Below, piece after piece: positions 5,648-11,279 of a stretch of DNA of 11,745 nt (positions within the stretch are counted from its first letter, which is position 1; the number at the start of each line of letters is the position of its first letter). The stretch is taken from contig DAOUWH010000022.1 in the NCBI GenBank assembly GCA_030667205.1, positions 1-11,745 of the forward strand, given 5' to 3'. This DNA is from Nitrospirota bacterium. Its GTDB lineage: Bacteria; Nitrospirota; Thermodesulfovibrionia; Thermodesulfovibrionales; JdFR-86. The notes beneath the pieces are model-generated. The model was not told the origin of the DNA. It did not search any database and saw only the letters and a program-made list of their open reading frames with translations. A program made the position numbers and the translations under genes.

Positions 5648-6211
5648 TCAAGGTTGAATAAGGGCCCTGCCGGCCTCGAACGCTTCGCCCAGGGCAGCGG
5701 GGTGTTTTTTAATTGCGCCCATTGCGTCCACCCCGGTATAGGCCAGTGTCTTGTGCTCGGGCACGCTGATGCTGCGAAACCACGCCTTGGCCGTGGTTCC
5801 CGCGCATTCGACCCCCGAGGGGGTTTTCATTCCCCCGACAACGAGGAAAAGGCCTCGCCTCTCATACTCCCCTGCGGGGATTGGCTTCTTGAGCAGGAAT
5901 TTCTCGCACCAGAACTGCTGGCAGCGGTCTATCATTGCCTTTGTCTGGGCGCTTACGCCCGAGAAGAACACGGGGCTTGCCAGTATTATCCTGTCGGCGG
6001 CCCTTATGGCTAAGGCCACCTCCTGCATGTCGTCCTGTATCGTGCACTCGCCCGTGCCCTCGCAGTCCCCGCAGTCCTGGCAGGGCTGAATGTCCATTCC
6101 GTTGAGGTCGAATACCCTTACGTCCATGCCGGTGCCGCGTATGGCCTCATTTAAAAGGGTCTCGGTGTTGCCCCCCTTGCGCGGGCTGCCCAGAAAAGCT
6201 ATAACGTCCAT
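5648..6211 (-). CDS. Iron-sulfur flavoprotein (flavodoxin-fold, FMN reductase family)
   Basis: 187 residues. GSPRKGGNT (8-16) is the FMN phosphate-binding loop of the NADPH-dependent FMN reductase/flavodoxin-like fold. C44-x2-C47-x2-C50-x5-C56 is the compact Cys motif of archaeal and anaerobic-bacterial iron-sulfur flavoproteins (Isf), which hold one [4Fe-4S] cluster beside FMN and shuttle electrons or reduce O2/H2O2. ASPVFFSGVSAQTKAMIDR (78-96) is the second flavin-contacting region. ATG 6211 has GGAGG only one base away; another GGAGG lies 15 bases upstream, and an in-frame TAA at about 6235 excludes a longer form. It lies 80 bases downstream of the octaheme cytochrome gene, separated by a strong hairpin. 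Likely a low-potential electron carrier or stress-protective reductase. Confidence 0.85.
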   Translation of the reverse strand: MDVIAFLGSPRKGGNTETLLNEAIRGTGMDVRVFDLNGMDIQPCQDCGDCEGTGECTIQDDMQEVALAIRAADRIILASPVFFSGVSAQTKAMIDRCQQFWCEKFLLKKPIPAGEYERRGLFLVVGGMKTPSGVECAGTTAKAWFRSISVPEHKTLAYTGVDAMGAIKKHPAALGEAFEAGRALIQP

Positions 6212-6248
6212 GCCTCCGGTAAGTGGCCTCCGTTACGAAAGGATTCAG

Positions 6249-6282
6249 ATGGCCGGGGGACAAGTTATTGCCCCCCGGCCAT
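6249..6282 (-). terminator. Strong hairpin between the cytochrome and flavoprotein genes
   Basis: ATGGCCGGGGG (6249-6259) pairs exactly with CCCCCGGCCAT (6272-6282) around a 12-base loop, beginning 9 bases after the cytochrome stop. In the direction of transcription no T-tract follows, so it is more likely a partial terminator or mRNA 3'-end stabiliser than a full stop. It could lower isf and CMD expression relative to the cytochrome. Confidence 0.5.
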
Positions 6283-6291
6283 TATTATAAA

Positions 6292-7767
6292 CTAATCCTC
6301 TTTTTCCTCCTTTAGCGCCTTCTTCATATCTATTTTGTCCTTCATCTCCTGGAGGTTCGTGGTGAGGCCCCACCAGCCGTACTTGAACGCCACGTAGTCC
6401 TGCGCCCCGGTCATCGCAGAGGCGTACCGTGCGTTATTGCCGTAGAAGAGCCACTGCTTTACCCACTTGCGCTCGATTGCCTCGTCAAACGGGTTCGAGG
6501 CGTCGGCAAGGCCGTTGTCCCAGGCATAGGTAACAAGCTTCGTGGCCTGCAACGTCATCTTGTCGGTCTCTTCGATGGTGTTGTCCATCTTGTCGAAGTG
6601 CCGTGTCACCCAGTAGGTGCTGTGGCAGCCCTTGCACACGGCCTCCATGAGGCCCTTCCTTCGGGCCTGCTCGTCGGGGTCAATGAGAAACTCCGAGGCC
6701 GGAAGTCCGAGAAATGTGGTGGGAAGCGGGAGGCCGTCGGCGTTCCTTATAATCGAGGTGTCACCGCTTTTGGGCTGTGGATGGGTGTATATGAGGCCGA
6801 AGAGCCGCACCCAGAGCCTGCCCCCAAAGTCGTGCGTGCGCTCGGCAATTGTTCCACCGTCGGGAGTGGTCACGAGGCTGACGTGGCATGTGGCGCATGT
6901 GGGGGCCTTGAAATCCGTGCCCAGCTTCCATGGCACGGCCTCGAAGTTCCACTTGTGGTTGTCCGAGAGGTAGATGTTGCCGTGCTTGCTCGCGGCATAT
7001 ATGTTCCAGGCCGGCACGTCGGGCTCCAGGTGGCATTGCGCGCAGGTGTGGGGCTTCCTGGCCACCTCGATGCTGAAGGCGTGCCTTGCGTGGCAGGAAG
7101 TGCATGCGCCCATCGAGCCGTCGGGGTTGATCCTGCCCACGCCCTGGTTGGGCCAGTTCGTGAGCTCGGGCACCTTTGTGCTGATCTTGGCCTTCACGGT
7201 CTTCATCCCCTTTACCTCTATCACCGTGCCGTGGCATGCAAAGCAGGCGTCCTGGCGGGTAAAGTCCGAGGGGTCGGAGGCCTTTATCATGGTTCCCTCG
7301 ACCTCCTTGGGGCCGATTATCGAATTTACGAGGCCGTGGTAGACGGGGTTCTTGGCAAGGTTCCCTATGGCGTTTGCCTTTTTGCTGCCGGCGTACTGCT
7401 CGGTCTCGACCGGGTGGCATATGGCGCAGTCGTTGGGCGAGACGACGATGTTTATGCTGAACCCGAAGTGGCTGAAATTGTCCTTGTGCTTGTCGGCGTT
7501 CAGGCCATGGCATTCGTAGCAGCCAACGACATTGCCCCGTAGTTTTTCGTCGACTTCCCCGGCTGAAATTGTCCTCTGTATCTCGGGCTTTGCCAGCGCC
7601 TCTTCCGGCGTTGTGCGCGAGTGGCGGCTCGATTCCCAATCGGCCACGATCCCGGGTGTCAGGCCATTGTGGCATCTCAGGCACGATTGCGTCTCGGAGC
7701 TTATGGCCGTGGCAAAGGTTGCTGCGGGAACTAACAGGACGCAAATGATTATTAAAAGTTTTCTCAT
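6292..7767 (-). CDS. Octaheme c-type cytochrome, hydroxylamine-oxidoreductase-like
   Basis: 491 residues with an export signal (1-20: short basic start, hydrophobic core, AT-rich end) and exactly eight CxxCH motifs, at C29, C83, C114, C175, C222, C242, C291 and C378, all with His as proximal ligand. Heme number, length and the post-heme-8 segment (HFDKMDN, then WLFYGNNARYASAM and QDYVAFKYGWW) resemble the HAO family, whose members oxidise hydroxylamine or hydrazine, or reduce nitrite in the epsilonproteobacterial branch. All-CxxCH binding argues against octaheme tetrathionate reductase (Lys-ligated heme) and NrfA. Whether a Tyr equivalent to the HAO P460 cross-linking Tyr exists (Y442, Y448, Y458 or Y463 are candidates) I cannot decide by eye. 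No haoC-type quinol-linked partner is adjacent. ATG 7767 has AAGGAGGT (7778-7771). Periplasmic. The function is inferred. Confidence 0.8.
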   Translation of the reverse strand: MRKLLIIICVLLVPAATFATAISSETQSCLRCHNGLTPGIVADWESSRHSRTTPEEALAKPEIQRTISAGEVDEKLRGNVVGCYECHGLNADKHKDNFSHFGFSINIVVSPNDCAICHPVETEQYAGSKKANAIGNLAKNPVYHGLVNSIIGPKEVEGTMIKASDPSDFTRQDACFACHGTVIEVKGMKTVKAKISTKVPELTNWPNQGVGRINPDGSMGACTSCHARHAFSIEVARKPHTCAQCHLEPDVPAWNIYAASKHGNIYLSDNHKWNFEAVPWKLGTDFKAPTCATCHVSLVTTPDGGTIAERTHDFGGRLWVRLFGLIYTHPQPKSGDTSIIRNADGLPLPTTFLGLPASEFLIDPDEQARRKGLMEAVCKGCHSTYWVTRHFDKMDNTIEETDKMTLQATKLVTYAWDNGLADASNPFDEAIERKWVKQWLFYGNNARYASAMTGAQDYVAFKYGWWGLTTNLQEMKDKIDMKKALKEEKED

Positions 7768-7804
7768 GTTACCTCCTTCATAAATGGTGTTGAGCGTTCA
7801 TAAA

Positions 7805-7832
7805 ATCTTATCAGAAATACGGATTTTTGCAA
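7805..7832 (-). promoter_or_regulatory. Predicted promoter of the octaheme cytochrome gene
   Basis: TTGCAA (7832-7827), 16-bp spacer, TAAGAT (7810-7805) on the minus strand, each matching consensus at four of six positions; predicted start near 7798, leader about 30 bases. No clear FNR-type box is visible. Confidence 0.4.
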
Positions 7833-7847
7833 GGTGCCCCGGCACTT

Positions 7848-7908
7848 TTGTCCCCCGCCCCCGGTGTCAGAGATGGCAATGTTTTCCGGCCCTGCGGGCG
7901 GGGGACAA
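7848..7908. repeat. 13-bp perfect inverted repeat upstream of the cytochrome gene
   Basis: TTGTCCCCCGCCC (7848-7860) and GGGCGGGGGACAA (7896-7908) are exact reverse complements around a 35-base spacer. The left arm lies 16 bases upstream of the predicted cytochrome -35 box. The same GGGGGACAA word recurs within the hairpin at 6255-6263. It may be a mobile-repeat remnant or a structured element. Confidence 0.6.
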
Positions 7909-8079
7909 GTAAGAATCCACGTCCCGTATGGCTTTCAGGGGCATCGGGGAATCCCGTCTCTGAGTAATGAGATAGAAGCGGCGTAATGTGCTGTCTTTAT
8001 TCATTATTTCAGGGTGAGCAAAAAATAGGCACAACCGGAAAAGCAAGCTAAAAGAACATTTCATTGAGGATGTCCGGCG

Positions 8080-8115
8080 AGTTATTAACAGCTATTAAAC
8101 CACGTGTTAATAACT
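8080..8115. repeat. 11-bp perfect inverted repeat
   Basis: AGTTATTAACA and its exact reverse complement TGTTAATAACT, separated by 14 bases. AT-rich arms of this sort are seen as recombinase, replication or repressor sites; the sequence alone does not say which. Confidence 0.6.
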
Positions 8116-8178
8116 TAAAGTTGCAATTGGCAGGCCACTTGCTGCCCGGCGCTATGGCCCGACCCTGAAATTCAATCC

Positions 8179-8370
8179 GTGGGTTTGTCGTCCGAGACCA
8201 AACAGCAGGCAATGTTAAAAGATTTTACACGCAGACAGGGTGATGATGCTTATTCGATTGTTAAAACCCTCTGGGCTGATGTCAACCGGTGGGGGAGTCA
8301 AGGACTCCTTCCAACAGAATTTGCACGCGCAAATAAGCCGATTTGCTTGCGCGATTTAAAACGCGGGTGA
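8179..8370 (+). CDS. Unrecognised small ORF, doubtful
   Basis: A 63-codon frame from GTG 8179 (open from 8119) reading MGLSSETKQQAMLKDFTRR onward and ending DLKRG. The first half is polar and could be helical, and it contains WADVNRW. I recognise no family, there is no Shine-Dalgarno site, and the frame passes through a GGAGTC-aag-GACTCC hairpin. It lies on the 3' side of tRNA-Leu, where integrated elements often sit. It may be a fragment of a lost element or a chance frame. Confidence 0.2.
   Translation: MGLSSETKQQAMLKDFTRRQGDDAYSIVKTLWADVNRWGSQGLLPTEFARANKPICLRDLKRG
8286..8308 (+). repeat. Degenerate copy of the tRNA-Leu 3' region
   Basis: CCGGTGGGG-GAGTC-(AAGG)-ACTCC here resembles CCGGTGGGGA-GAGTC-(GA)-ACTCC at 8382-8403, the T-arm and acceptor end of tRNA-Leu read on the plus strand, with small indels. 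The copies are 96 bases apart in the same orientation. This is the pattern left by tRNA-targeted integration, although the short length leaves chance possible. Confidence 0.3.
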
Positions 8371-8376
8371 GAAGGG

Positions 8377-8462
8377 TGGTGCCGGTGGGGAGAGTCGAAC
8401 TCCCACGGGGTTGCCCCCAACGGATTTTGAGTCCGTCGCGTCTGCCATTCCACCACACCGGC
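8377..8462 (-). tRNA. tRNA-Leu (anticodon CAA)
   Basis: Acceptor strand GCCGGTG (8462-8456) pairs with CACCGGC (8387-8381), followed by discriminator A (8380) and an encoded CCA (8379-8377). The anticodon stem ACGGA/TCCGT encloses loop CTCAAAA, giving anticodon CAA, which reads TTG. A long variable arm (TGGGGGCAACCCCG) makes it class II, as expected for Leu, and the T-loop TTCGACT is standard. Length is 86 with CCA. Confidence 0.95.
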
Positions 8463-8595
8463 GTGCCACTGTTGAATCCCAGAGGCTAGCAAGACAGGCA
8501 GTCACTCATTCTCGGGCTATCGCCCTCCGAGGTACCCAGACAGGCTGCGGCTATCTGGCTAAAACCGCTCATCCCCGTCCTGCAAGCATTGTATA

Positions 8596-8793
8596 TCAGC
8601 CCTTATAAGTCTTTATGAAGTACGATATCGAGCGGTTGTAGGTCTTCTCGGCCTCGGCGCTGAAGAAGCAGGCCGGCATCTCGCCGTTTTTCCTGTGGTA
8701 GTGCAGGCACTCGCAGCACTTGTTCTTCCTGGGGCAGGGCTCGTACGTGCAGTTGCAGTACTTGGCGTTGTCGTTACGTATGCACTCTTCCAT
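8596..8793 (-). CDS. DUF6485-like small Cys-rich protein
   Basis: 65 residues with eight Cys: C4, C13, C15, C20, C26, C27, C29 and C42, plus H31 and H33. The pattern CNCTYEPCPRKNKCCECL, then HYHRKNGEMPACFF and a tail AEKTYNRSISYFI, matches what I remember of DUF6485, a short uncharacterised family in anaerobic bacteria and archaea. A structural zinc or Fe-S site is likely; no function is known. ATG 8793 is the only sensible start because the upstream frame is unlike the family; its GGAGG (8814-8810) is unusually distant, about 16 bases. Own promoter predicted. Confidence 0.75.
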   Translation of the reverse strand: MEECIRNDNAKYCNCTYEPCPRKNKCCECLHYHRKNGEMPACFFSAEAEKTYNRSISYFIKTYKG

Positions 8794-8831
8794 TTTTTTG
8801 TTAAAACACCTCCGTTTGTAAATGCAAGGGT

Positions 8832-8861
8832 ATTTTACTCGATTTGACGCGCTTGTTCCAA
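8832..8861 (-). promoter_or_regulatory. Predicted promoter of the DUF6485-like gene
   Basis: TTGGAA (8861-8856), 18-bp spacer, TAAAAT (8837-8832) on the minus strand; predicted start near 8825, about 32 bases before the ATG. The -10 is 5/6 and the -35 is 4/6 to consensus. Confidence 0.45.
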
Positions 8862-8887
8862 TTCGTGGGGGTGGCGGGGGTGTTGTC

Positions 8888-9349
8888 TTAGTGCCTCTCG
8901 ATGAAGCCCGAAGACTCGACGACATGCCATTTCTTAAGTGGCCCGCCCTTTTTGAGCCTGAGCTTCAGAAGCGCCGGGCCTTCTCCGCCAATGACGTAGC
9001 CCATCTGCTCGCCGGACATGGCTATCACCCTGAGGTCCATGGCAGCGGCGGCCTCTTCGGTTTCTTTTAAAACTTCCACAGTGAGGTTTTCGTAATCGAA
9101 CTCGATGTCGGAGTAGGCATTGAACTTCCGCTCGAGCTGCTTCTTGATAATAAGGTAGCTCAGGCCGTACTCGTCGCTGTAGTTATAGGCCATCTTCGAC
9201 ATCACGCCGTCGATGTCCTCCTTCTCTATGGCCGTTGCCCCCTGCCGCACGAGCCGCCGTATCCTTGACTCCTCGGTCGGCCAGATTAAATAGATAATTA
9301 CCGGCGAGATTATCAGCAAAGCCAGCAGCGCGATGGATTTTTTGCTCAT
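8888..9349 (-). CDS. Membrane-anchored NTF2-like domain protein
   Basis: 153 residues. MSKKSIALLALLIISPVIIYLIW (1-23) is a single transmembrane segment or uncleaved signal anchor; there is no lipobox Cys. The rest is predicted extracytoplasmic: a helical part (RRLVRQGATAIEKEDIDGVMSKM) followed by strands ending in LKKWHVVESSGF, the layout of the NTF2/SnoaL-like cone fold. Comparable anchored domains occur widely in anaerobic delta-type bacteria without known function. ATG 9349 has no proper Shine-Dalgarno site (AGGG is one base away), and a TATAAT lies exactly seven bases upstream, suggesting a leaderless mRNA. Divergent from the HEAT-repeat gene. Confidence 0.7.
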   Translation of the reverse strand: MSKKSIALLALLIISPVIIYLIWPTEESRIRRLVRQGATAIEKEDIDGVMSKMAYNYSDEYGLSYLIIKKQLERKFNAYSDIEFDYENLTVEVLKETEEAAAAMDLRVIAMSGEQMGYVIGGEGPALLKLRLKKGGPLKKWHVVESSGFIERH

Positions 9350-9355
9350 ACCCTG

Positions 9356-9361
9356 ATTATA
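9356..9361 (-). promoter_or_regulatory. -10 box placing +1 on the start codon of the 9349 gene
   Basis: TATAAT (9361-9356, minus) is followed by CAGGGT and then the ATG, so the standard +1 falls on the A of the start codon. No convincing -35 box is seen at 16-19 bp spacing. The nine bases GTATATAAT are shared with the nrpR promoter. Confidence 0.4.
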
Positions 9362-9400
9362 TACTCTTGCATCGCTAAAGACATAGCGTTTTTTGTTCGC

Positions 9401-9430
9401 TTTACAGTGCTGAGCCGCATCCCTTAAGAT
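9401..9430 (+). promoter_or_regulatory. Promoter placing +1 on the start codon of the HEAT-repeat gene
   Basis: TTTACA (9401-9406, 5/6), 18-bp spacer, TAAGAT (9425-9430, 4/6), then AACCTC and the ATG at 9437. The predicted +1 coincides with the start codon and no Shine-Dalgarno site exists, consistent with a leaderless mRNA. Confidence 0.5.
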
Positions 9431-9436
9431 AACCTC

Positions 9437-9829
9437 ATGCGCGACGAGGAGCTTTTAAAACTTATTGCCGACCACATGGAAAACGGTTTCCTCGAAAACA
9501 TCATCGACATGTTCAAGCACGACCGCTCGCTCTACCGCTTTTTGCCGGAGCTCATGTCCGACGAGAGGGGCAGGGTGAGGCTTGGCATGGCGGCCCTTGT
9601 GGAGGCTTTAATAGATGAGCACAACGAGGAGGTTTCCGCCTCAGTGCCCGGCATCGCCGGACTCCTTAAGAGCGAAGAGCTTACCGTCAGGGCCGATGCG
9701 GCGTATCTCCTCGGCGTAATCGGCGGGGACGAAGCCGTCGGGCATTTAAAAGAGGCCGAGAAGAATGAAACGGTCGAGCCGATCAGGCAGGTAATCTCCG
9801 AGACCATAAAAGAGCTTTCAGGGGAATAG
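9437..9829 (+). CDS. HEAT-repeat domain protein
   Basis: 130 residues, fully helical and acidic. Residues about 40-128 form paired helices with HEAT-like spacing: ERGRVRLGMAALVEALID, then VPGIAGLLKSEELTVRADAAYLLGVIGGDEAVGHLKEAEKNE, then PIRQVISETIKEL. The DAAYLLGVIG stretch is characteristic. Such small HEAT proteins are protein-binding scaffolds; partner unknown. No signal peptide, so cytoplasmic. The start is fixed by the promoter spacing. It is convergent with ispF across a repeat-rich gap. Confidence 0.75.
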   Translation: MRDEELLKLIADHMENGFLENIIDMFKHDRSLYRFLPELMSDERGRVRLGMAALVEALIDEHNEEVSASVPGIAGLLKSEELTVRADAAYLLGVIGGDEAVGHLKEAEKNETVEPIRQVISETIKELSGE

Positions 9830-9849
9830 CAATAAAGAACAGCCTCTAC

Positions 9850-9957
9850 TCAAACCTCATCCCCCTGCCCCCTTCTCCTCGGTAAGGAGAAGGGGAGAAA
9901 AGGAATCCATTATTTGCCCTCTCTTTTACAAGGGGGGAGGCGAGCGGAGCGAGGCGG
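9850..9957. repeat. GC-rich intergenic repeat with 11-bp hairpin
   Basis: CCCCTTCTCCT (9869-9879) pairs exactly with AGGAGAAGGGG (9885-9895) around loop CGGTA. A second similar unit follows (CCCTCTCTTTTACAAGGGGGGAGG, in part at 9918-9941), then a GGCGAGCGGAGCGAGGCGGG stretch. Text of the form CCTCATCCCCCTGCCCCCTTCTCC recurs between genes in many genomes as a dispersed repeat. It lies between convergent genes and could also serve as a bidirectional terminator, though it lacks T-tracts. Confidence 0.65.
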
Positions 9958-9963
9958 GTGAAG

Positions 9964-10440
9964 TTATAGTGAAAGCTTCGTAAGCATGCACACGGCGAAG
10001 GCGGCCACGCCTTCGCCTCTGCCCGTGAAACCCATCTCCTCGTTACGCTTGGCTTTAATGCTGATGCCGCCCGAATGCAGGTCGCCCACGGCAAGGGTCT
10101 CGCGCATGGCCTCGATGTGGGGGGCGAGCTTGGGCTCCTCGATTATGACGGTCGAGTCTATCCAGGTAACCTCGTAGCCCTCGGCCCTCGCAAGCTCCAG
10201 GGTGCGCTTCAGAAGCTTGATGCTCCGTATGTCCTTGTAGGCCGGGTCGGTATCGGGAAAGTGCTTTCCGATGTCCCCGAGGCCGAGCGCGCCAAGGATG
10301 GCGTCTATGATGGCGTGCGTGAGGGCGTCGCCGTCTGAGTGCCCCTGAAGGCCTTTCTCATAAGGGATCTCCACACCGCCGAGGACGAGCTTTCGACCCT
10401 CGACGAGCCTGTGCGAGTCGTATCCGAATCCGATTCTCAT
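9964..10440 (-). CDS. ispF: 2-C-methyl-D-erythritol 2,4-cyclodiphosphate synthase
   Basis: Fifth step of the MEP isoprenoid pathway: cyclises CDP-ME 2-phosphate with release of CMP; a cytoplasmic homotrimer with a zinc site. 158 residues, the normal length. The N-terminus has D8-x-H10 (YDSHR) and GHSDGDALTHAI (33-44) with H42, the metal ligands; KHFPDTDP and the C-terminal FTGRGEGVAA are family signatures. ATG 10440 has no clear Shine-Dalgarno site, the upstream sequence being AT-rich repeat DNA. It is the distal gene of the yacL-type PIN-TRAM, ispD, ispF operon, separated from ispD by 134 bases of repeat. Confidence 0.95.
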   Translation of the reverse strand: MRIGFGYDSHRLVEGRKLVLGGVEIPYEKGLQGHSDGDALTHAIIDAILGALGLGDIGKHFPDTDPAYKDIRSIKLLKRTLELARAEGYEVTWIDSTVIIEEPKLAPHIEAMRETLAVGDLHSGGISIKAKRNEEMGFTGRGEGVAAFAVCMLTKLSL

Positions 10441-10445
10441 GACAT

Positions 10446-10575
10446 CAAACTCTAAATCCTAATATCTAAATTCTAAACAAATTCCAAATAATAATGTTCC
10501 AAACTTCGGATTTCGCTGTTTCGGTCATTGGCATTTCGATATTATTTAGTATTTTGTGCTTGGAATTTAGAATTT
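10446..10575. repeat. AT-rich imperfect inverted repeat between ispD and ispF
   Basis: A 130-base block of AAATTCTAAA-, AAATTCCAAA- and TTTCG-type words, with the two halves in inverse orientation: AAATTCTAAA near 10468-10477 and TTTAGAATTT near 10565-10574. It differs sharply in composition from the GC-rich genes on both sides. I recall closely similar AT-rich palindromic intergenic repeats from Omnitrophota, Nitrospirota and Desulfobacterota genomes. It starts at the ispD stop codon and lies inside what should be one transcript. Confidence 0.65.
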
Positions 10576-11276
10576 CACCCTTCCTCATGCTTTTTTCCAA
10601 GAAGCAATTCGGCTATCTCCAAATCCTCCGGCGTGGTTATTTTTATGTTGCGGTAAGAGCCCTCCACAACGTTCACACTGCCGCCGGCCCTCTCCACCAG
10701 CGCGGCGTCGTCGGTGGAGCTAAAGCCCTCGGCCCTGGCCCTCTCATACGCTTCCATTATAGTCTTATAGCCAAACGCCTGCGGTGTCTGCACCGCGACG
10801 AGCCTCTCCCTCGGAGGCGTAGAGCTTACCGTGCCGTCGGAGCCGAGTTCTTTTATAGTGTCCTTTGGGGGGAGGGCGCATACGCATCCGTCGTAGCCCT
10901 CAAGACCTTTAATGACGTCCCGGACCAGCGAGGTGTCGATGAGGGGCCTCACCCCGTCGTGGATGAGCACTGTAACGTCCTCGTCTTTTATCTGTTTCAG
11001 GCCGTTGAATACCGAGTCGTGTCTTTCGGCGCCGCCGGGAACTATCCTGTTGACCTTCGGTATGCCGTGCTCCTCGATGAGCTTCAGGCTTGAAGGCATG
11101 TCCGGCTCCTTGAGTATGGGGATTATCTCCGCGACCTCCTCCGAGGCCGCGAGGGCCTTGAGCGTCCAGATGAGCACGGGCGTGTCAAGAAGAGGTGCAA
11201 AGGCCTTGCTGGCGCCCGGGCCGAACCTTGCTCCTGAGCCGGCCGCGGGCACGAGGGCTATTATCTTTTGAGGCAT
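10575..11276 (-). CDS. ispD: 2-C-methyl-D-erythritol 4-phosphate cytidylyltransferase
   Basis: Third step of the MEP pathway: transfers CMP from CTP to MEP. 233 residues, the usual length. The nucleotide-binding loop PAAGSGARFG (10-19) with K24, GGAERHDSVFNGL, HDGVRP, TPQAF and a C-terminal KITTPEDLEIAE are all present. ATG 11276 lies three bases after the stop of the upstream PIN-TRAM gene, so translational coupling is likely; no strong Shine-Dalgarno site is present. The gene order matches yacL-ispD-ispF of Bacillus and other bacteria. Confidence 0.95.
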   Translation of the reverse strand: MPQKIIALVPAAGSGARFGPGASKAFAPLLDTPVLIWTLKALAASEEVAEIIPILKEPDMPSSLKLIEEHGIPKVNRIVPGGAERHDSVFNGLKQIKDEDVTVLIHDGVRPLIDTSLVRDVIKGLEGYDGCVCALPPKDTIKELGSDGTVSSTPPRERLVAVQTPQAFGYKTIMEAYERARAEGFSSTDDAALVERAGGSVNVVEGSYRNIKITTPEDLEIAELLLGKKHEEG

Positions 11277-11279
11277 GGG

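Larger units (their letters stand above)
7909..8376. other. Gene-poor, AT-richer segment beside tRNA-Leu
   Basis: About 470 bases with no gene I can support. It holds a perfect 11-bp inverted repeat, AGTTATTAACA (8080-8090) and TGTTAATAACT (8105-8115), with a 14-base spacer. An open frame ends at 8370, and there is a degenerate copy of the tRNA-Leu 3' region (8286-8308). Base composition is visibly lower in GC than the flanking genes between about 7960 and 8130. Position next to a tRNA 3' end and the repeats suggest a decayed integrated element, but no recognisable integrase is present. Confidence 0.4.

Noticed and set aside
6598..7542. 314-codon plus-strand frame inside the octaheme cytochrome gene
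   Set aside because: Antisense shadow; the minus strand has a signal peptide and eight CxxCH motifs in one frame.
7867..8064. Minus-strand frame of 65 codons ending VDSYLSPARRAGKHCHL
   Set aside because: No ribosome site and no family. It overlaps the 13-bp inverted repeat and resembles spurious proteins translated from dispersed repeats.
8298..8492. Minus-strand frame of 64 codons containing GVVEWQTRRTQNPLGATPWEFDSP
   Set aside because: It is the translation of the tRNA-Leu gene itself; this residue string is a familiar artefact of tRNA-Leu sequences.
8411..8608. Plus-strand frame over the tRNA and the 8463-8595 gap
   Set aside because: Begins inside the tRNA gene and has no ribosome site; I see nothing else convincing in 8463-8595.
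10446..10575. CRISPR array
   Set aside because: The AT-rich words are irregular, inverted and not spaced as direct repeats with unique spacers; no other array-like pattern is present in the window.
10494..11093. 199-codon plus-strand frame across the AT-rich repeat and ispD
   Set aside because: Starts in repeat DNA and continues as an antisense shadow of ispD; no recognisable protein features.
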